Part shown: piece by piece, positions 42,006-51,100 of the stretch | Layout: each line of letters opens with the position of its first letter | Position numbering within the stretch: position 1 is the first letter of the stretch | From: JAJFUE01 sp041687335 | GTDB lineage: Bacteria > Sumerlaeota > Sumerlaeia > MVZB01 | NCBI GenBank assembly: GCA_041687335.1 | Contig: JAWLCE010000019.1 | Coordinates: 1-64,000, forward strand | DNA length: 64,000 nt | Reading direction: 5' to 3' | Notes under the pieces: model-generated | Told to the model about the DNA's origin: nothing | The model's input: only the letters and a program-made list of their open reading frames with translations | Database searches by the model: none | Program-made: the position numbers and the translations under genes

Positions 42006-42711
42006 TCTGCAGATGGTATCGCTCAATGGGCTTGGCGAGTCGTTCTCGCTGCTGACAAGCAAGGTGCTCAATGCGCTACGTCCGACGGCCGAGAAATCAA
42101 CAATTTTGGGTGTGACCAGTTATCTGCCGGGCGAGGGGGTCAGCTCGACGACCGTCCGGTTGGCGTTGGCGATGAGCCAGCGCACCGGCGCCCGGACGCT
42201 GGTGATCGACTCCAAGCTCGACAACATCGCCCGCAGCGGGATTCTCCCCGCGCCGGCGCCCGAGCCCGAGCAGGCATTGGTCGCGACCTCGGAGAAGAAG
42301 GCGGTGGCCGCGAAAAAAAAGGGAGGCAACCAGATGCTGTTCTCCCAGGTCCTCCCGCAGACCCGGCTGGTGCGCACGCGCCACAACCTCGACATCCTGC
42401 TGGCGCAGAGTTCGAACTCGGGGGACGAGACGCAGCTGGACGAGGCGGCCTTCCAGCAACTGGTGGCGACCGTTCGTGATCAGTATTCGCTGATCCTCGT
42501 CGATTGCCCCGCACTCAGCCAGAACAGCTTCACGATGCGGATTGCCTCGCGGGTGGATGGACTGATCCTGGTGGTGGAGTCGGGGCGGGTGCGGCGGCAG
42601 GCCCTGCGCCACGCCGTCGATGAACTGAAGGCGATGGATGCGCGGCTGCTGGGGGTGGTGCTCAACAAGCGACGCTACCCGATTCCCGAATTTATATACC
42701 GAAGGCTGTAG
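41998..42711 (+). CDS. BY-kinase/CpsD-like ATPase with an altered Walker A
   Basis: 237 aa, cytoplasmic partner of the Wzz-like protein. ILGVTSYLPGEGVSSTTVRL aligns with the deviant Walker A of CpsD/Wzc kinases, normally P-G-E-G-K-S, but Val48 replaces the Lys. RTLVIDSKLD corresponds to the Walker A' strand, with Asp present. SLILVDCPALSQ is the Walker B with Asp. There is no C-terminal Tyr cluster. The missing Lys suggests weak or no ATP hydrolysis, so a scaffolding role is possible. AAGGAG lies seven bases before the ATG. It overlaps the previous gene and ends at the start of the sugar-transferase gene, within the operon. Confidence 0.88.
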   Translation: MTDLQMVSLNGLGESFSLLTSKVLNALRPTAEKSTILGVTSYLPGEGVSSTTVRLALAMSQRTGARTLVIDSKLDNIARSGILPAPAPEPEQALVATSEKKAVAAKKKGGNQMLFSQVLPQTRLVRTRHNLDILLAQSSNSGDETQLDEAAFQQLVATVRDQYSLILVDCPALSQNSFTMRIASRVDGLILVVESGRVRRQALRHAVDELKAMDARLLGVVLNKRRYPIPEFIYRRL

Positions 42712-42713
42712 TG

Positions 42714-43955
42714 ATGATGAGTTGGCTCAAAGGGTCGTGGCTGAGCTGGCGGCCGCCGTTGACGCGCGAGGGGCGGATCTATCCCGAGCGCTGGTTCGAG
42801 ATGGAACTGGAGCGCGAGATGCTGCGCGCGGAGCGTGGCCACCAAGCGCTGACCTTGGTGCTGATGGGGGTGGGCCCGGCCGAGTTGTCCGCGTGTGAAC
42901 GGCGAGAGGGTCTCGCCTGGCTTGCCTGTGCCGCCTCCGCGGCCTGCCGCCGCATCGACCTGGTCGGCTGGCACGCGGGCGCGCAGGGCCGGCGGGTGGG
43001 TGTAATCCTGCCCCACACCCCACCCGAGGCCTCGCTGCGGCTGGTCGAGGAGATGGGGCGTCGGTTTCGCGAGCTGATGCGGCTGCGTCTTGGGGAGAGG
43101 GCGCGGTTGCCCGAGCCGCTGATCGAAATCTACGGTTACCCTTGTGATGGCCGGCTCGGTGGCGATGATGACCGCCAGTTGCGCCTGTTCGAGGATGAGG
43201 ACCTGCTGGCGCAGCCGACCGCCGCGCCGGAACCGGGACCAGGCAGGACTGCCTATCCGCGGCTGCGGGCGCTGGGGTCGCTTCGGGGCGCGCCGCGCTG
43301 GAAGCGGGTGATGGACATCGCCCTTACGCTGACGGCGCTGGTGTTGCTGGCCCCGCTGCTGCTGCTGATCGGATTGGCGATCCGGCTGAATTCGCCGGGG
43401 CCGGTCTTTTACCGCCAGCAGCGGATCGGCCTGGGCGGGCGCCCCTTCATGCTGTGGAAGTTTCGCAGCATGACCACCGACGCCGACGGTCATGCGGCGC
43501 TGCATCGGGAATACCTGCGCGGGTTATTGCGCCAGTCGGCCAACCTGCGCGACCAGCCCATGGTGAAATTGGACCAACTGGAGCGCCGGGTGACCGCCGT
43601 CGGGCGACTTTTGCGCGCCACCAGTCTGGACGAACTGCCCCAACTGATCAACGTGCTGCGCGGGGAGATGAGCCTGGTCGGTCCACGGCCGTGCCTGCCT
43701 TACGAGGCGGAGGATTACCTGCCCTGGTGCTGGCGCCGGTTCGACGTCCTGCCGGGACTGACGGGGCTATGGCAGGTCAGCGGCAAGAACCGGCTGGGCT
43801 TCCGCCAGATGATACGGCTCGACATTCGTTATGCACGGGGGCTGTCGCCCCTGAGCGACCTCTGGATCATTGCGCGTACCATTCCAACGATTCTTGGAGA
43901 CGCTCATCAAATCCTGCAACCACGCAAAGGAAAATCATATGTCCGAGAAGCTTGA
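42714..43955 (+). CDS. Initiating sugar transferase fused to a GGDEF-like N-terminal domain
   Basis: 413 aa. The C-terminal 230 residues are a WbaP/EpsE-type undecaprenyl-phosphate sugar phosphotransferase: one span (LTLTALVLLAPLLLLIGLAI), SPGPVFYRQQRIGLGGRPF, WKFRSMTTDA, ATSLDELPQLINVLRGEM and SLVGPRPCLPYE. It should attach the first sugar phosphate to the lipid carrier. The first 160 residues look like a degenerate GGDEF-type domain (YPERWFEMELEREMLRAERG, LTLVLMGVGPAE, RRVGVILPHT and IEIYGYPCDG). This type of fusion may link the enzyme to a signal. Start: GAAGG lies eight bases before ATG 42714; GTG 42711 and ATG 42717 are alternatives. Its stop overlaps the oxidoreductase start by 17 bases. 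Confidence 0.88.
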   Translation: MMSWLKGSWLSWRPPLTREGRIYPERWFEMELEREMLRAERGHQALTLVLMGVGPAELSACERREGLAWLACAASAACRRIDLVGWHAGAQGRRVGVILPHTPPEASLRLVEEMGRRFRELMRLRLGERARLPEPLIEIYGYPCDGRLGGDDDRQLRLFEDEDLLAQPTAAPEPGPGRTAYPRLRALGSLRGAPRWKRVMDIALTLTALVLLAPLLLLIGLAIRLNSPGPVFYRQQRIGLGGRPFMLWKFRSMTTDADGHAALHREYLRGLLRQSANLRDQPMVKLDQLERRVTAVGRLLRATSLDELPQLINVLRGEMSLVGPRPCLPYEAEDYLPWCWRRFDVLPGLTGLWQVSGKNRLGFRQMIRLDIRYARGLSPLSDLWIIARTIPTILGDAHQILQPRKGKSYVREA

Positions 43956-45027
43956 TGTGGCCGTGGTCGGTTGCGGCTATTGGGGGCCCAATCTCGTGCG
44001 CAACTTCAGCAGCCTGGCCGGTGAGTGCAACATGCGGCTGTTGTGCGATCGCGACGAGGGACGGCTCGAACACATGCGCCGGCTTTACCCGGCCATTGAG
44101 ACCACGACGGATTTCGATCGCATTGTTGAGGACCCTGAGATCGACCTGGTGGCGATCGCCACGCCGGTCTCGCAGCATTTCCGCATGGCCGAGCGTTGCC
44201 TGAAGGCAGGCAAGCATACCTTCATCGAAAAACCGATGGCGCGCAGTGCGGAGGAATGCAGTCAACTGGTGGCGCTGGCCGAGGAGCGCGGGTTGACGCT
44301 GATGGTCGGCCACACTTTCATCTATTCGGCCCCCGTGCGCTATGCACGCGAGCTGATCGAGCGGGATGAACTGGGGCCGGTGCAGTATATCGCCTCGCGC
44401 AGGCTCAACCTGGGGTTGTTCCAGAAGGATATTAACGTGACCTGGGATCTGGCCCCGCATGACCTCTCGATCATCCTCTACCTGCTACGGTGCGACCCGG
44501 TCCTGGTCAACTGTCAGGGGATGGCGCACCTGAATGGGCAGGAGGACGTGACGAGTATGTCCATCCGCTTCGCCGACGGCTCGTTCGCGACAATCCAGAA
44601 CAGTTGGCTCGACCCCAGCAAGGTGCGCGAGATGACGATCGTGGGCACCCGCAAGATGGTGGTCTACGATGACCTGGCGGCCAACGAGAAGATCCGGATT
44701 TTCGACAAGCGTGTCGAACCGCCCCCGCATTACGACACCTTCGCCGAATTCCACTTCTCCTACCACTATGGGGATATCGTCACCCCTCATATCGCGCAGG
44801 TCGAGCCGCTCAAGGTGGAGTGCCAGCACCTGATTGACTGCATCCGTCAAGGTCGGGAGCCGATCACCAGCGGGCGGGAGGGGCTCAAGGTGGTCCGGCT
44901 GCTCGAGGCGGCCTCGTTATCCTTGCGCAACGGCGGCAGTGGCGTGCGCATCGAACCCGATGGCATGCTGGTGCTGACCGTGCCCGAGCCGGGTGGGGAA
45001 GCGGTGCCCGAGTTCGCCACGACCTAA
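43939..45027 (+). CDS. Gfo/Idh/MocA oxidoreductase, probable nucleotide-sugar dehydrogenase (WbpB/WlbA-like)
   Basis: 362 aa. LDVAVVGCGYWGPNLVRNF is the Rossmann motif and HTFIEKPMARSAEEC is the EKP motif. DLAPHDLSIILYLL matches the family active-site His-Asp, and NSWLDPSKVREMTIVGTRK is common in members of sugar clusters. It likely oxidises a UDP-N-acetyl-hexosaminuronic acid at C-3, giving the keto-sugar that the DegT enzymes at 13278 and 63861 could aminate. The link is inferred from family, not from adjacency. AAGGA lies seven bases before ATG 43939; the open frame extends upstream through the previous gene. It is the last gene of the operon, followed by the terminator at 45038. Confidence 0.87.
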   Translation: MSEKLDVAVVGCGYWGPNLVRNFSSLAGECNMRLLCDRDEGRLEHMRRLYPAIETTTDFDRIVEDPEIDLVAIATPVSQHFRMAERCLKAGKHTFIEKPMARSAEECSQLVALAEERGLTLMVGHTFIYSAPVRYARELIERDELGPVQYIASRRLNLGLFQKDINVTWDLAPHDLSIILYLLRCDPVLVNCQGMAHLNGQEDVTSMSIRFADGSFATIQNSWLDPSKVREMTIVGTRKMVVYDDLAANEKIRIFDKRVEPPPHYDTFAEFHFSYHYGDIVTPHIAQVEPLKVECQHLIDCIRQGREPITSGREGLKVVRLLEAASLSLRNGGSGVRIEPDGMLVLTVPEPGGEAVPEFATT

Positions 45028-45037
45028 GGTCCGGACG

Positions 45038-45092
45038 AAAAAACCCCCGGCGCCATCTCCCCGATAGGGGCGGGCGCCGGGGGCGTTTTTTT
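45038..45092. terminator. Strong bidirectional intrinsic terminator
   Basis: An 11-base perfect stem (CCCCCGGCGCC, 45044-45054, with GGCGCCGGGGG, 45073-45083) is flanked by six A on the left and TTTTTTT on the right, so it works on both strands. It lies 11 bases after the plus-strand operon and 18 bases after the stop of the minus-strand giant gene at 45111. Confidence 0.9.
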
Positions 45093-45110
45093 GACCCGCG
45101 CGGCTTGGGC

Positions 45111-48100
45111 TTAGTAGAGCCGCCAGTGGCGGGCGCTGCTGCGGTGCAGGGTTGGATCTGCAAAGGCCCCGGCCGTATTGGCGGCGGATGTCCCCATGCG
45201 CGGGAGCCGCCGGAAATCGCGTGCCGGTGCCTCGGCGGGCAGACCCAGTCCGGCAGCCGGTGAGCCTGCCCGAATCCCCAGGTCAAGGTCGGGCTGGTCC
45301 TTGAACAGCCGTCCCGGGGCGAGCCGCGCCCGTTCGGCGCGCAGCAGGCCATCCTGGCCGGCATCACGGGCAAAGCGGCCGGCCTCGACCTGTTCGGCCG
45401 ACCAAGCCTGCGGCTGGCCCTCGGCCGCGCCCCAGACCAGCACCGGACCGGCGTCGGGGGCATGGGTGTGAATCGCCGTGCCGGTAATGGCGGTCTTGTC
45501 GGGACTGTCCTCGAATACCGCAGCCGGCCCTTCGCCACCCACCGAGATCGTATTGACGATGCGCGGGCGCACGCCGGTGCCGATGCGGATGCTCTCAGTG
45601 CCGCGATTGTCGGTCACGGTGCAGTTGACCAGCTCGAAGAGCGGAGCCGATTGGGCGTGCCGGACGGCGATCACCCCGCAGCCGCCATTGTCGGCGATCC
45701 AGGAGTTCTCCACACGACTCTGGTCCCATAGCTCCATGCCGACCCCGCCGTTTTCAAAGGCCGCGGATTCGCCCACCTCTGTTCCGTCGCCGCGCAGGTC
45801 GAAGCCGGCACCGGCGTTGGCATAGGAGGCACAGCGGATCAGTGTCAGCTCACGCACGCCTGAATCGACCATGAAGCCGCCCCCCAGCTCGTTGTCATTG
45901 TGGTGACTGATCGTATCGATAAAGCTGATACGTTCGGAGCCCTCATTGACCAGCACGCCATAGTCGTCCTGGTGGCGGAAATTGCCCTGTGCGACCTGCA
46001 CCCCGTTCGAGCCGCTGATGCGTATGCCGCCCAGGCCGTCGCTGGCCTCGATGTCGAAGAACGAGCAGTCGCGGGCGCCGTTGAGTTCGATGGCCTCAAC
46101 AAACCCCTGCAGCCGCAGCCCGCTGAAGATCAGCCCCCCGACGCCGGGCGTCTTGGCTGCATCGATGCTGATGCCGGAGGGGGCGTCGATCCTTGAGCCG
46201 TCGAGCAACGGCCGATGACCGGGCAGCGCCTTGAAGAGGATCGGGAGCTCGGCGCTGCCGCCGGTGCGGGGGGCCAGCGACTCCGCATAGACGCCATCGT
46301 GAATATAGACGGTGTCGCCGGGACGGACGCTGCGAGCGGCGTGCGCCAGCGTGCGCCAGGGAAGCTCGCTGCTGCCGGGGTTGGTGTCCGCGGCGGCGGG
46401 GTGATTGATGGCTACGTGACGGATCTCCCCCTCCCGGACCAGGAACGGCAGCTCCTGGCTGATTTGTTTGCCGACGCGCAGCTTGAGCGGCCCGCTGCCG
46501 GCGGCCTCCGGCACCTGAAAGACGATCCGCTCGTTGCGCCACTCATCGAAGGTGGTCACGCGGGTGGAGCCGATGGTCAACTGGCCCTGCTCCGGCGAAT
46601 CGCCGAAGCTGATGCCCGAGAGCGTCACCCAAGCCCCGGCCGGCGCCGACAGCGTGTCCGCATAATCCAACTCGAGCGGCGGCTCCACGGCAAGCGGCTC
46701 GGCGGCCGCCAGTTGCATGGTTGAAGCCAGTGATGCGGTCTGCTGACTGGTGGTGCCGCCCTCCATCAGGGCGTTGATCTCGGTAGGGTTCAAGGCGCGC
46801 TTGTAGATTCGAACCTCGTCGAGGAGGCCATCGAAGGGCGCGTAGCCATCGGGATTGATGCCAATGGCGGCGGCGACGGCGGCGTTGGTGTCGACCTGGC
46901 CCGTTGCGGCCAGATTGCCGACCTCGCGTCCGTCCTGGTAGAGCCGCATGCGGCTGCCATCATAAACCGCGGCGACGTGCGTCCAGGTTTTGCTCTTGAG
47001 GCTGCTGCCGTCCGCGATCAAGGTGCGGGTCTGGCCACCGGCCTTGAGCCGGAACCGCAGCTTCATGCCGCGGTGATTGATGGTGCTGATCATCCAGTAA
47101 TGATCTTCATCGGCACTGCTGGTGGCCTTTGAGATCAGGCGGCCATCCTTGGCCCCGAAGGCATCGGCGCGCATCCAGAGGGCAATGGTCAGCGCCTGGC
47201 CGGGCAGGTCAAGTCCACCCAGCTTGACATGAGCGCTGCCGCCGTCAAAGTCCAGCGCCCCGCCGAAGCGGCCCGAGGTTTCCCAGCGGGCTCCCGCGAG
47301 CTGGCCATGGTGTCCGTTGCCGCTCAGGTCGCGGGCGATCGACCCGCTGCCCTCGTCAAAGTTCCAGCCGGCCGCCAGGGTGGCATCAGGATTGACCACC
47401 TCCAGCGTCAGGCTTTGCTCGCCGGTCAGTTTTCCATCGCTGACCAGGGCGGTCCAGATGACCTTGTGCCCCTGCATGTCGGCCGTCGCCGTGAAGGAGA
47501 TCGGCGTGATGCTGCCCTGGCCGCTGGCCTGCGTCTGACGGGCGCCGTCATCGATGGCACGAGCCCAGCTCCAGCTGAGTGGATCCCCGTCGGGGTCTTT
47601 TGCCGTGGTGGACAGTTGGATGGTCTGGCCGGGGTAGACCCGGACGACCGGGTTGGCCGGATCAAGAATCGGTGCGGTATGGCTGATCGGATCAACCAGC
47701 GGCGCGCGATTTGCCTGTGAGCTGCTGATCGGCTGCTTCATGAGGTCGGCAATCTCGGTGGCGGACAATGCCTTCCGGAAGAGGCGCACCTCGTCGAGGG
47801 CCCCGGCAAAGGGGCCGTAGAGATCGGGGTTGCGACCGAGCCAGGCGGCCACACCGGCGCGCTGCTCGATCGTGCCCGTGTGGGCGAGGCTGCCGGCGGG
47901 AGCGCCATCGAGGAACAGCCGCAACTGGCCGCCGTCATAGACCCCGGCGACGTGATACCAGCGGTTGATTTCCAGCGCCGGATGTTCGCCGATGAGCGTG
48001 ACGGTGCGGCCGCCGGCCCTCAGCCGCATGCGCAGCTTGATGCCGTTGCTGTAGATGGTGCTCAACATCCAGTCATGATCCTGCTCTTCTGGTGAGAAGG

Positions 48101-51100
48101 CGCGCGAAATGAGCCGGGCATCGCGAATGTCGAAATTCGTTGCCTTGAACCAGAGCATCATCGTCATCTGGCTGCCGCTCAAGTCAATCTGGCCCAAGTC
48201 CACATGGGCATTCTGCCCATTGAAGCTCAGCGCCTTGTTGAAATAACCGTCATTGATCCATTGCGCGTTGTAGATTCGTCCCTCCGGATGAGTGCCCGTG
48301 CTGTCGACGACGGTCGATCCCGTGCCTTCATCGAGGCCATAGCCAGCCGCGATGGCGCCCGGGATGGGTGTCGGCGTGGGCGTCGGCGTTGGCGTGGGCG
48401 ACGGTGTCGGCGTCGGGGTCGGCGACGGCGTTGGCGTCGGGGTTGGCGTCGGGGTCGGCGTGGGCGTGGGCGTCGGGGTCGGCGTCGGTGTCGGCGACGG
48501 CGTTGGCGTCGGGGTCGGTGTCGGCGTGGGTGTCGGCGACGGCGTCGGTGTCGGCGTCGGGGTTGGCGTGGGCGTCGGTGTCGGCGTCGGAGTCGGCGTC
48601 GGCGTTGGCGTCGGTGTCGGCGTCGGCGTCGGCGAGACCGTAAGAACACGCATCTCGCTCTGGGCGTTGCTGCGCAGGGTTTCGGTTACCAGGGCCCACT
48701 GATAGCTGCCTGCCGCCGGACTGACCGTGAATTTGGCCGCCACCTGCGTGGGGCAACTGCTGATCTTGCGCAGGCTGAAGTTGTCGATCCAGATCGATCC
48801 AGCCTGATTGCTGGAGATTCGCATCTGGTCGGCCTGAACGTTGCCATAGTTGAAGCGGATTGTGGCCGCCATCCAGGCCCCGCCAGTGCCGGGCAGGGAC
48901 TTGTGAAGAACCACCTGGCTCATGTTGGAGTTGCTGATCTGCGCATTGATGCTGTTGGTGCCGCTCGTGCGATACCACAGCGTCCATTCATAGTCAGCGC
49001 CAAGCTCGAACTGGGGCAGATGGTGCAGGAAGAAGCCCCAGCTGCCGATGGTGGTCAGGTCGATTCGCTGAGCCTGGCCCATGGAGCCAGTGTCGGCGGT
49101 CAGGTTAAAAGCGGTGCCGCCATCAGAGACCGGAGTCCAGCCCGTGGCCCGCCCCGTCTCGAACTGCTCGAAATCGCCGTTGCTCAGCAGTTCGCTCGAC
49201 TGCGTGCCGTAGGGGAGCGACTGCTCCTCGCGCCATTGGCCCGACCAGTCGGCCCACAGGCTGACACGCCGAATTCCCTCCGCGGCGCGGACATCGGCCG
49301 AGATGGAGATCGGCGCGGTGAGGCTCGACTTGTCTGCCGGTTGCAGATTGTCGATCACAATCGCCGGCTCGGGCGTCGGGGTCGGCGTCGGCGTCGGCGT
49401 CGGAGTTGGCGATGGCGTCGGCGTCGGCGTTGGCGTTGGAGTCGGGGTTGGCGTTGGTGTCGGCGTCGGCGTTGGGGTCGGGGTTGGTGTCGGCGTCGGA
49501 GTCGGCGTCGGAGTCGGCGTTGGCGTCGGTGTCGGTGTCGGCGTCGGCGACGGCGCGGGGGCCAGGGCCGTGTTCAGCAGTCCCTGAATCTCGCTGGCCG
49601 TCAGGGCGCGATTGTAAACGCGAACCTCGTCGATCCGGCCGTGGAAGGGGCCGTAGCCATCGGGATTGCGGCCAATCCTTACCGGGACATTACCTGTGGT
49701 GATCGAGCCGGTCTTGGCCATTGACCCGACCGCCACGCCATCCTGGTAGAGCGTCATCTGGCTGCCGTTGTAGACTGCGGCCACGTGAATCCACTTGCCG
49801 GTGGCGAGGGTGCCGGAACCAATCAGGGTGTGCGTCACGCCGCCGGTCTTCAGGCGGAAACGCAGCCGCATGCCATTGCTGCTGATGGTGCTCAGCATCC
49901 AGTAGTGGTCGGCCTCTGAGGTGCCGGTGGCCTTGGAGATGACGCGGGCATCCGTGACGCCGAATGAATCGGCATAGATCCAGCCGGCAAGGGTCAGGGC
50001 GCTTCCGGTGACATCAAAACTGCCCAGATCGACATGCGATGAGGAGCCGTTGAAGGCCAGGGCGCCGTCAAATCGGCCGCTGGTCCAGCTTCCGGCGTTG
50101 ATCGTGCCGTGGCGGGCATAGCCCGATACGTCCCTTGCCTGGGTGCCCGTGCCCTCGCTCAACGGATATCCTGCCACGAGACCGGTGTTGAGGTTCGGGC
50201 CTTCCAATGTGGTGGCTTGGGCCTCGGCCGAAAGCGCCGATTCGTTGCCGGCGGCGTCGAGCGCGCTGACCCGATAGCGGTAGAGTGTGCTGGGGGCGAG
50301 GCCGGCGTCGGTATGGGTGGTGCCGCTGGCGGTGGCCATCGCCGCGCCGTTGCGATAGATCCGGTAGCCGGTGACGGCGCGGTTGTCGGTCGAGGCCTGC
50401 CAGGCAAGGCTGATGGCCGAGGAGGAGGACGCCTGTGCCGTCAGGGCCTGGGGCACGCTGGGGGCGGTGGTGTCGGGCGAAAGCGTGCTGACCTGCACGC
50501 TGTTGGAGGCGGCCGAGATGTTGCCGGCGGCATCCTCGGCGCGGACCGTATAGCTATAGGCTGTTGCGGCGCTGAGGCCACTGTCGGTGTAGCTGGTCGT
50601 GGTGGCGGTGCCGACCTGCGAGGTGCCGCGGTAGATCCGGTAGCGGCTCACGCCGACGTTGTCGGTCGCGGCGGTCCAATTGAGTTGAATGCTGGTCTCG
50701 CTTAAGGCCTTGCCGGTCAGGTTGGCGGGGGCGCTCGGCGCCTGGGTATCAGCCACGCCGGCCCGCTCGAGCATGCCGATGTCCCATGCACCATCGGCTC
50801 CGCGCCGGTTGCCGGCCACGTCAATATTGTTGACGCCGGACAGCGCCAGCCCCTTGTTGATGGGCAGCGTGCCGGCGGCGTTGGGGTTGAGCGTGAAATT
50901 GTAGCCCGTCCAGTTGACGAAGGGATCGGCCGATCCGAGGATGCCGTTGGTGCCCAACGTGCTGGGAGTGCGGCCATTGTTGGGGAAGAACCAGTTGTTG
51001 GTGATGGTGCTGGCGCCGATGTTGAGGGCGGTCGGTTCGCCGTTGGGGTTCTTGCCCATCTGGAACCAGATGTTGTTGGCGACGATGTTGTCGCTGCCGG

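Noticed and set aside
48365..49560. Repeat tracts considered as a CRISPR array
   Set aside because: The unit is six bases with no spacers of unique sequence, and it is in frame within a gene.
48204..49724. 506-codon frame with long Arg and Gly/Val runs
   Set aside because: It reads the hexanucleotide tracts on the wrong strand; the repeats encode Pro-Thr on the minus strand.
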